Origin: Aliarcobacter sp.
Lineage (GTDB): Bacteria; Campylobacterota; Campylobacteria; Campylobacterales; Arcobacteraceae
NCBI GenBank assembly: GCA_028688995.1
Contig: JAQTXB010000022.1
Location: 1 to 32,696 of the forward strand
Length of the DNA stretch: 32,696 bases
Direction: 5' to 3'
The notes under the pieces are model-generated. The model ran no database searches, was not told the DNA's origin, and saw only the letters and a program-made list of their open reading frames with translations. This document shows positions 15,688 through 24,200 of the stretch, one piece after another (position 1 is the stretch's first letter; each line of letters starts with the position of its first letter). The position numbers and the translations under genes were made by a program.

Positions 15688-17487
15688 ATGTATATAAAAA
15701 AATTATTGAAATTTACTTGTATCTCAATACTTGTAAGTGGTTCTCTTCATGCAATGAGCTTGAAAGAGAGTGTAGAAAAGGTATTAGCTACTAATCCTGA
15801 AATCATTGCTGAAAAAAATAATCAGGAAGCTTTTAAAAAATATATAGATGAGAGAGAAGCAAATTATCTTCCAAGAATTGATATTGATGGAAGACTTGAA
15901 AAAAGTAATTCGGATAAAAAATATGATCATCCAAATTCAGGTAATTTTCCTGATAGCTCATCACAAGAAGATGGATATAATTTTGGTATAGCATTAAATC
16001 AAATGCTTTATGATGGTAATTTAACTCCTAGTCAAGTTGCAGAAGCAAAACATAATGATTTAGCTAATAAATATAGAACTCAAAAAAACATTGATAATGT
16101 TGTTTATGAAACAATTACTGCCTATAAAGATTTTGTTCAATATAATGAAATGTTAGATTTAACAAAAGATATGATAACAACTAATGAAGAAAATCTTCAA
16201 ATTGCAAAAGAAAAAGAGTCAATTAGTGGTGAAATTTTAGAAACATATCAAGTAGATTCAAAATTAAGTTTTGTAAAAGAAAAATATTTAGAAGAAAAAG
16301 ATTTAAAAAGTTCAAAAATAAGTACATTTAAGAGATATGTTGGAGTAGAACCTTCAGGTAATGAGTGTAGACCACTGATTCAACTAAAAAAAATTCCAGA
16401 TAACCTACAACAAATTGTAGAGTTGGCTGTTTTAAAGAATAATGAAATTCAACAACAAATAGAAACAATAAAAGCTCAAAGAGAAAAAATTGCACAAGCA
16501 GATTCTAAATTTCTTCCAAATTTAAATTTAGAATTAAAAGCCATTAATGATAGTGATTTATCTCTAAATGAAGAGGGTGTAGAAAATCAAGCATATGGAA
16601 GAATCAATCTATCATGGAATTTATACAATGGTGGTGGAGATTATGCTGTATCAAAACAAGCAGAACTTTTCTTAGCTGAAGAAAAACAAAGATTAGATGC
16701 AGTTACAAACAAAATTGTTGAGGCAATAAAAGTAAATTATCAAAGATTTATGAAAAATAAAGAAAGAATTGCTGTTCTAAAAGATTATGTTGTGGCTAAT
16801 GAAAATATTGTTGAAGTATATAAAAGTGAATTTGAATCCGGGACAAGAACATTTGTTGATATTCTAGATGCACAAACAGTTTTATATGAAGCTAAAAAAA
16901 GTTTAGTTGCCCGAGAATATGATTTATATACAAATTATTATGATATTTTAAATACATTAGGAATGTTAACAAGTACTGTTTTAGAATCAGGAGATGGTTG
17001 TTCAGATGATAAGGCTTTAAGTACAATAACTTCAGTACAAAAACAATCATCAGCAACTCAATCAAATCAAACTGTATCTTCAGAGCTTGGTGCATTATTA
17101 GGTGATGAAAAACCAGTAACAAAAGAAGCTAAACAAGTTATTCCTGTATCACCAAAAGAAGAGAAAATAATAAAAACTAAAATGTCAAATGAATATAATT
17201 CATTTTTAGATGCCCCAGCTGATTATTATACAATTAATATCACAACTACAGAGGGATTAGATGCTGCAAAAAGTTATGTAAATTCTAATAATTTAGATAC
17301 AGCAACAGCATATGTGTATCCATTTGGACCTGAAATGAAAAGTGCTAAGGTTATTTATGGTACATTTAAGTCTGTAAAAGAAGCAAATGAAGCTATAAGT
17401 AATTTACCTTCATCGGTTATTGCGAATAAACCATATATTGATAATATAAGTAAACATCAAAAACTATACACAAAATATAATAAGTAA
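15688..17487 (+). CDS. TolC-family outer-membrane channel of a type I secretion system with C-terminal SPOR-like domain
   Basis: A 599-residue outer-membrane protein with a signal peptide (cleavage after GSLHA, near 22). Residues about 23-435 are two TolC/OEP repeats: SLKESVEKVLATNPEI at the start, GIALNQMLYDGN at the first beta-segment, and LSWNLYNGGGDYAVSKQAEL at the second, with long amphipathic helices between. A Ser/Gln/Lys-rich linker (about 445-510) leads to a C-terminal region (about 512-599; YYTINITTTEG, then KVIYGTFKSVKEANEAI) whose strand-helix pattern is that of a SPOR peptidoglycan-binding domain. This makes the protein longer than usual TolC (about 450-500). GGAG sits six bases before the ATG. 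It is first in the operon with the exporter ATPase and adaptor, and would form the outer-membrane exit for the adhesin. Confidence 0.88.
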   Translation: MYIKKLLKFTCISILVSGSLHAMSLKESVEKVLATNPEIIAEKNNQEAFKKYIDEREANYLPRIDIDGRLEKSNSDKKYDHPNSGNFPDSSSQEDGYNFGIALNQMLYDGNLTPSQVAEAKHNDLANKYRTQKNIDNVVYETITAYKDFVQYNEMLDLTKDMITTNEENLQIAKEKESISGEILETYQVDSKLSFVKEKYLEEKDLKSSKISTFKRYVGVEPSGNECRPLIQLKKIPDNLQQIVELAVLKNNEIQQQIETIKAQREKIAQADSKFLPNLNLELKAINDSDLSLNEEGVENQAYGRINLSWNLYNGGGDYAVSKQAELFLAEEKQRLDAVTNKIVEAIKVNYQRFMKNKERIAVLKDYVVANENIVEVYKSEFESGTRTFVDILDAQTVLYEAKKSLVAREYDLYTNYYDILNTLGMLTSTVLESGDGCSDDKALSTITSVQKQSSATQSNQTVSSELGALLGDEKPVTKEAKQVIPVSPKEEKIIKTKMSNEYNSFLDAPADYYTINITTTEGLDAAKSYVNSNNLDTATAYVYPFGPEMKSAKVIYGTFKSVKEANEAISNLPSSVIANKPYIDNISKHQKLYTKYNK

Positions 17488-17519
17488 TTTAGTATAGAAT
17501 TTCTAATAAAAGGTTAATA

Positions 17520-19676
17520 TTGGAAAACAATCCTAATTTTGTAGAGAATGAAACACTAACAGATTTGAAAGATAGAAGAAAAGTAGATGACTTATTGGGT
17601 TGTCTACTTTTTTTATCTAAATATCATAATAGAGAAACATCTGCTGAATCTTTAACATTTGGTCTACCAATTCATAAAACTTCAATGAATATTACAATGT
17701 TTCATCAAGCATCAGCTCGAATAGGTTTGATTACAAAAACAGTAAAGAGAGAAAAATTAAAAGATATAACAAAATTAGCACTCCCTTCAGTTTTAATTTT
17801 AGATAAAAATAGAGCTTGTGTTTTATTAAATTATGATTTGAAAGAAGGAACAGCAAATGTAATTATTCCTGGATTAATTTCAGGTGAAACACAAATGTCT
17901 GTTGAAAAACTTGAAAGTGAATATACTGGGGAAGTTATAATTATAAAACCTGAGTATAACTTTAATAATAGAATAGAAAAAGAAGTTGTTGTTGATAATC
18001 CAAAAGAGTGGTTTTGGGGAACTTTATTACGAAATAAAGGAATTTATCAACAAGTAATAGTAGTCTCTTTATTTATTAATTTATTTATTTTAGCAACACC
18101 ACTTTTTACTATGAATGTATATGACAGGGTTCTTCCAAATAATGCAATAGAAACATTATGGGCTTTATTTATTGGGATTTCAATCGTAATGTTTTTTGAT
18201 TTATTATTAAAAATATTACGATCTCATTTTCTTGGAATTGCAAGTAAAAGAGCAGATACGATAATGTCAAATAAAATATTTAATCATTTATTAAATATTA
18301 AACTAGATGCAAGACCAGCATCAACAGGTCAATTTGTAAGTAGATTACAATCTTTTGAAAGTGTAAGAGAATTTTTCACGGGAGCAACAATTGCTGCAGT
18401 TGTAGATTTACCATTTGTAGTTATTTTTATAATCGTAATTTTCTTTATTGCAGGACCTTTGGCATACATCACTATATTAACTGTAATAATATCGCTTTTA
18501 ATCTCATGGTATATGCAAAGACCACTCAAAGAAATTATTTCAAGATCAGTAAAAGAAGAACAGATAAAACAGACTACACTTATTGAAACAGTTTCTGGTT
18601 TGGAAATAATTAAAAGTGTAAAAGCTCAGAATAGAATGAAAACCCATTGGGATAACTCTATTAATAAAACAGTACATTTTGCAGATAAGGGGCATTTTTT
18701 ATCTCAAACAATTACGTATTTGACTGCTTTTATTTCACAATTTTCAAATATTGCAATTGTAGCCGCAGGTGTTTATTTAGCTCAAGATGGTGAAATAACA
18801 ATGGGAGCAATTATTGCTGCAATGATTTTAAATGGTAGAGTAATAGCTCCTATTTCTCAATTGGTTGGAATGATTATAAAATTTGATAGGACAATGTTGT
18901 CTTTAAATAACCTTGATGAGGTTATGAAAATGCCTGTTGAAAAAGAGAATAAATCATATATTAGTCGTCCTAACTTAAAAGGTGATATTGAATTAAAAGA
19001 TGTTCAATTTGCTTATAAAAATCAAAATCATCAAACTTTAAAAGATATAAATTTAGTAATTAAAGAAGGTGAAAAAGTAGCAATTCTTGGAAAAATTGGT
19101 TCAGGTAAATCTACTTTGTTAAAATTAATTATGAATTTATATGAACCAACTTCAGGGTCTGTTTTAATAGATGGTTTAGATACAAGACAAATTGATCCAA
19201 CAGATTTAAGACACTCTATTGGAAGTGTTCCTCAAGAACCTTTCTTATTTATGGGAACAGTAAAAGATAATCTTACAATTGGTGAACAATATGTATCAGA
19301 TGAAGAGTTATTACGAGTATCAAAAATTGCGGGATTAGATGATTTCTTAGGTAAACATGAAGCGGGATATGATTTATTAGTTGGAGAAAGAGGAGATGGT
19401 TTATCTGGCGGTGAAAGACAGTCTGTTACTCTTGCAAGGGCATTAATCTCTGATCCAAACATAATTATGCTTGATGAACCAACTAATTCTATGGATAGAC
19501 AAACAGAAAAATCATTTATAAATAGACTTCAAAATATTGTTTCAGATAAAACATTGATAGTTGTAACTCATAAAACTTCTTTATTACAATTAGTTGATAG
19601 AATAATAATAATAGAAAATGGTCAGATAATAGTTGATGGACCTAAAGAAGAAGTTTTTACTACAAAAGTAGGTTAA
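17520..19676 (+). CDS. LapB-type type I secretion ABC transporter (permease/ATPase)
   Basis: A 718-residue exporter of the inner membrane. Residues about 25-150 are a C39-like peptidase-related domain without the usual catalytic residues (the His motif position reads RACVLL), so it docks substrate rather than cutting it, as in HlyB and LapB. Six membrane helices follow (about 180-450, starting VIVVSLFINLFILATPLF). The nucleotide-binding domain has Walker A GKIGSGKS (524-531), Q-loop VPQEPF, signature LSGGERQ (628-634), Walker B IIMLDEP (648-654) and the H-loop VVTHKTS. The start is TTG at 17520 with AAAAGG six bases before it. It follows tolC by 32 bases and precedes hlyD by three. Its substrate is very probably the 1828-residue adhesin encoded just downstream. 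Confidence 0.93.
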   Translation: MENNPNFVENETLTDLKDRRKVDDLLGCLLFLSKYHNRETSAESLTFGLPIHKTSMNITMFHQASARIGLITKTVKREKLKDITKLALPSVLILDKNRACVLLNYDLKEGTANVIIPGLISGETQMSVEKLESEYTGEVIIIKPEYNFNNRIEKEVVVDNPKEWFWGTLLRNKGIYQQVIVVSLFINLFILATPLFTMNVYDRVLPNNAIETLWALFIGISIVMFFDLLLKILRSHFLGIASKRADTIMSNKIFNHLLNIKLDARPASTGQFVSRLQSFESVREFFTGATIAAVVDLPFVVIFIIVIFFIAGPLAYITILTVIISLLISWYMQRPLKEIISRSVKEEQIKQTTLIETVSGLEIIKSVKAQNRMKTHWDNSINKTVHFADKGHFLSQTITYLTAFISQFSNIAIVAAGVYLAQDGEITMGAIIAAMILNGRVIAPISQLVGMIIKFDRTMLSLNNLDEVMKMPVEKENKSYISRPNLKGDIELKDVQFAYKNQNHQTLKDINLVIKEGEKVAILGKIGSGKSTLLKLIMNLYEPTSGSVLIDGLDTRQIDPTDLRHSIGSVPQEPFLFMGTVKDNLTIGEQYVSDEELLRVSKIAGLDDFLGKHEAGYDLLVGERGDGLSGGERQSVTLARALISDPNIIMLDEPTNSMDRQTEKSFINRLQNIVSDKTLIVVTHKTSLLQLVDRIIIIENGQIIVDGPKEEVFTTKVG

Positions 19677-19679
19677 ATA

Positions 19680-21095
19680 ATGCAAAAAGAGAAGAAGATA
19701 AAAGAAAAAAGAGGCTTAGTTGATTGGTTTAGAAGACTCTATGGTTTAGAGGATGAAAAACAAGAAGATTTAGAGTTTATGTATAGTCTGTATTCAAACT
19801 CAAATGAAAGACCTAGCAGAGTTTCTAACATAATTTTTTTATTAGTAATGGGAATATTTACTATACTTATTTTATGGGCAGCTATTGCAGAAATTGATGA
19901 ATTAGCCAGAGGAAATGGGAAAGTAATTCCTACGGATAAAATACAAACGGTTCAATCTTTAGATGGAGGAATAATTTCAGAGATTTTTATAAAAGAGGGT
20001 GATATTGTTAAATTTGATGATCCTTTAATGAAAATTGATACCACAAGATTTCAAGCAACTCTTGAGGAGAGTAAACAAGAATATCTATCTTTATTAGCCT
20101 TAAAAACTAGATTAGAAGTTGAATCAACAATAGACGTAAACAAAGAATTACCAATTTTAATTTTTGATGAAAAAATTATTAAAGATTTATCAAGATATGA
20201 TATTAATGAAAAGTTATTATTAGAAAATAGATTTAGAGAGTTACAATCTTCCATAAAAGTTCTTGAAAATCAAGAGAGTCAAAAAGTTCAAGAGTTGAAA
20301 GAAATTGAAAGTACAATTAAAAAATTAACTGACACTCTTGGTTTTATCGAGGAACAAAGAGTTACTATTAAAAAACTTGTTGAAAGAGGAATTAAATCAA
20401 AATATGATTTATTAGATATTGAGAAAGAGTACAATGTAACAAAAGGTGATTTACAAACTGCAAGATTATCTATTGCAAGATCAAATTTTGCTATTTCAGA
20501 AGCACAAAATAGAATTCGAGAAAAAATTGATACATTTAAAGCTGAAGCATCTCGAGATCTTCAAAAAACTGTAAGTCAAATAAATAGATTTGAAGCTAAA
20601 TTAGTTGGAGATAGGGATAAAGTAGCTAAAACAACAATTACTTCACCAGTTGATGGTATTATTAAACAACTTAATTTTAATACTATTGGAGGAGTTGTTC
20701 AGTCAGGTATGGATTTGATAGAAATAGTTCCCCTGAGTGATGCCTTAGTTGTTGAGGCAAAAATTGATCCAAAAGATATAGCATTTATTAACCCTAGTCA
20801 AAAAGCAATTATAAAAATAACTGCTTATGATTTTGCAATTTATGGTGGATTAGAAGGTAAAATTGTTGAAATTTCAGCTGATACAATTGTGGATAAAGAT
20901 TCAAAAGATGGAAAAAGTTACTATAGAGTTTTAGTAAAAACAGATAAAAACTATTTGGAAAGAAGAGGTAAAAAATTGCCTATTATTCCAGGTATGATTG
21001 CTACTGTTGACATTGTAACTGGTAAAAAAACAATATTAGATTTCCTTCTAAAACCAATATTAAAAGTTAAACAAGATTCTCTTCACGAAAGGTAA
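19680..21095 (+). CDS. HlyD/LapC-family periplasmic adaptor of the type I secretion system
   Basis: A 471-residue membrane-fusion protein. A cytoplasmic N-terminus (about 1-45, highly charged) is followed by one membrane helix (about 47-68), then a periplasmic part: a lipoyl half-motif (DGGIISEIFIKEGDIVKFDDPL), long coiled coils (about 120-315), the second lipoyl half (TTITSPVDGIIKQLNF) and a beta-barrel region (ALVVEAKIDPKDIAFINPSQ and later PGMIATVDIVTGKKTILDFL). The ending GMIATVDIVTGKKT is typical of HlyD proteins. It bridges the ABC exporter and TolC. The stop codon lies in the left arm of a terminator hairpin, so the secretion operon ends here and the adhesin is a separate unit. Confidence 0.92.
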   Translation: MQKEKKIKEKRGLVDWFRRLYGLEDEKQEDLEFMYSLYSNSNERPSRVSNIIFLLVMGIFTILILWAAIAEIDELARGNGKVIPTDKIQTVQSLDGGIISEIFIKEGDIVKFDDPLMKIDTTRFQATLEESKQEYLSLLALKTRLEVESTIDVNKELPILIFDEKIIKDLSRYDINEKLLLENRFRELQSSIKVLENQESQKVQELKEIESTIKKLTDTLGFIEEQRVTIKKLVERGIKSKYDLLDIEKEYNVTKGDLQTARLSIARSNFAISEAQNRIREKIDTFKAEASRDLQKTVSQINRFEAKLVGDRDKVAKTTITSPVDGIIKQLNFNTIGGVVQSGMDLIEIVPLSDALVVEAKIDPKDIAFINPSQKAIIKITAYDFAIYGGLEGKIVEISADTIVDKDSKDGKSYYRVLVKTDKNYLERRGKKLPIIPGMIATVDIVTGKKTILDFLLKPILKVKQDSLHER

Positions 21096-21120
21096 TCTAA
21101 ATTTTAGATTATCTTTTTAT
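21091..21120 (+). terminator. Rho-independent terminator of the secretion operon
   Basis: GGTAATCTAAA (21091-21101) pairs with TTTAGATTATC (21103-21113) with a single G-T wobble, and is followed by TTTTTAT. It separates the export genes from the adhesin gene. Confidence 0.8.
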
Positions 21121-21173
21121 TCAAAATAATAATAAAAAAACTTTTTAGAGACTTTATTGATATAGTATTATGA

Positions 21174-21179
21174 TATAAG
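21174..21179 (+). promoter_or_regulatory. Candidate -10 (TATAAG) of the adhesin gene
   Basis: TATAAG lies 49 bases before the adhesin ATG in the 108-base stretch after the terminator; TATTAT at 21166-21171 is an alternative. The ribosome-binding site GGAG is at 21218-21221. Confidence 0.3.
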
Positions 21180-21228
21180 ATTTTACATTGTAGTAAAAAT
21201 AGTTATTTGATAATAATGGAGAAATAAA

Positions 21229-24200
21229 ATGAAGTTAACAATAAAAACTGAAAATGGTCAAAAAATTGTAGATTTAAAAAATGATTTACAATTTAATACT
21301 TTAAAAGGTGAGCAGTATGTCTTCTCAAATGGTTTTTCAAATTATGTTTTAAATTTTAAAGATAATCAAGAATCAGTTGTTTTAACTTTTAATGTTGATG
21401 GTAAAAGTATAAAAGTTGAATTGACTGGCATTGTTCCTCTTCTTCAATCAAATACTACAAATATGTCCAATCCAACTGCAATTATAATTAATAAAGATGT
21501 AAACAATAAAGATGTTGATAACATTGTAGATAATAACTCTTTTAATGGTGGAGAGATAATTGATAGATTAGAAGCACTAATATCTAAACCTGTTGAATTA
21601 GGAGATAATAAAGCGACTAATTTAACTTTAATATCTGATTATCAAACATTATTAGAATCTCTTGGTGCAGCAGCAGCAGGTGGACAAGCAGGTGGAAATA
21701 CTACAGCTAATGGTTCAACTTTTAATTCAATATTTTCTATAGTAGATGGTGGATTAAATGGTATTGCTGATACGGCAAGAGGAGTAAATTTAACAGAATC
21801 AATTTCTACAATTCCTGTTGATACAGGAAATACTACAGTAATTGCACAATCAATTGTTACTTCTACTAATGTAAATGTAAATTTAATAGGTGTAAATACA
21901 AATGTAATTGAAGGTGAAAATGCAACTTATAGAGTAACATTAACAGATGATGCTGGAAATTCAGTAATTGCTGTAGAAGATATTACAGTAACCTTCAAAT
22001 ATACATATATCTCAGCTGATGGTACAGATATAACAGAAACTATAAATGTAGTAATACCGGCTGGTTCGAGTGAAGCGCCTGTTTTAGTTAAAACTATAGA
22101 TGATAATTTATCTGAAGGAAAAGAAACTTTTTCAATTGAAATAGATACCGTTTTAAATCAAACACAATTTGATTCTGTTACAGTAAATAAAACACCAGTA
22201 GAAACAACAATAACAGATGAAATCGTTCCAACAACTCCTGATGCTCAAACAGCATTAGTAAGTATAACAGGACCAGCAGATGTAATTGAAGGTGATACAA
22301 CAACTCCATATACAGTAAGTATTTCACAAGCTCCAACAACAGACTTAACAGTAAGCTTTACATATACAGGTGTAGCAGCAGATGGAACAGACTTCACAGG
22401 AGTATCAAGTGTAGTTATAAAAGCTGGAACAACATCAACAACATTTACAATCGCAACAATTGATGATAACTTAGCTGAAGGTGCAGAGAAATTCACAGTA
22501 TCAATTAACCCATCAAGCTTAGGAAAAGTAGGTGGATTAGAAGATGTAAGAGTAAGTACTGTAAATAATTCAGTAGAAACAACAATAACAGATGAAACAG
22601 ATGATAAAAAAGATAATGTAAATGTAAAATTAGTTGGAATAGATACAGCTGTAATTGAAGGTGAAAATGCAACTTATAAAGTAACATTAACAGATGACTT
22701 TGGAAAACCAGTATTAGCAACTCAAGATATGGAAGTAACATTTACTTATACATATACGACAGCAGAAGGTAATGATATTACAGAAACAGCAACTGTAACA
22801 ATAAAAGCAGGAACAAGTGAAGCACCAGTAAGTGTAAAAACAATTGATGATAATATTTATGAAATATCAGAAGAATTTACAATAGCAATAAATACAGTTT
22901 CAAATCAAACACAGTTTGAAAATGTGATAGTAAATAAAACACCAGTTGTAACGATAATAAATGATGAAGATAGAACAACTCCAGATGATAAAGATGGTGA
23001 TAAACCAATACTTATTATAACAGGAAGCACAGTTACAGAAAAAGTAAATGGAGTTTCTACAGGTGATAAAGTAGTAGGTACAGTTGAAATTAGTATTGAA
23101 AATGGAAAAGTTTTTGCAGAAGATTTAATGATTACTTTAAGTAATGGAAAAGAAGTAGTTATTAAAGCAGGGGAAACAACAACTGGTCCTATTGAAATTG
23201 AGACGAATAGAATAGATGATTATTATAAACAAGGTACTACAACATATGATGTATCTATTCAAAATGTATCAAACTCTAAAATAGATATAACAAACAAAAT
23301 AGCAAGTATTACAATAAATGATGATGTCGATCCAGTAGATGTAATAATTTCTGCAACTGTAACTACACCAAAAATCATAGATGTAACTACTGCAACTGAT
23401 GGTACAACAGGGGTTAAAATCACTGGATTTAATAGTGATGGTACACAAGTAAATTTATCAATAATCACAAACTCAGATCATAATGGATTTGGAATAGATG
23501 GTAAAAATTTATCAAATGGTGATTCAAAAGAGTTAGGAGTTGGAGAAAAAATTGTTGTTGAGTTTACAGATGGTAAAGATGTAAATTCACTTGATGTATC
23601 TTTTGCTTGGAGAAATAATCACGAAACAGCAAAACTTACATTTATAAAAGATGGTCAAATTGTAGGTTATGCAAAAGTTACAGGAGATGGAAGTAGTACT
23701 ACTAAAGCTATTGTTACTTATTATGATGAAAATAATAATTTAATAAAAACTGTAAATGCAAAAGGAAGTTCAGATAAAGTTGATGAAGCATTTACTTTTG
23801 AATTACCAGATGCAAATGGTGGTATTGTATCATTTGACAAAGTTGAGTTCTCTGCTCCAACTAATGTTGATGATTATTTGATAAACAAAATAGTTTATAA
23901 AGAAGTAATAAATTCGGAAGTAACTAATGTATTAACAGATGATGCTAAAGTAACATTTAATATTCAACTTGATGAGAATTATCCTCCTCAAGGAACTGCT
24001 ACTGTTAAAATAGAGGTAAATGGAGTAATTTATGACAATGTTATAATAAATGCAACAGGAAGAGCTACTTTAACAGTTGATGGTAAAGATTTAGGCGATT
24101 TATCAAAAGTTGTTGTAAAAGTATTAGAAATAAATGGTGGAAACTATGAAAAAGTAAATCTTGTAGAAAAAACTTTTGATTTTACACCAGTTTTAAAATC

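Noticed and set aside
15642..15780. A small plus-strand frame starting at ATG 15642 just before the tolC-like gene
   Set aside because: It overlaps the start of the tolC-like gene in another frame, has no Shine-Dalgarno, and its later residues are the shifted reading of that gene.
21904..22697. Adhesin repeats as a CRISPR array or mobile element
   Set aside because: The repeats are in one reading frame, encode Calx-beta modules and lack regular spacers, cas genes or terminal inverted repeats.
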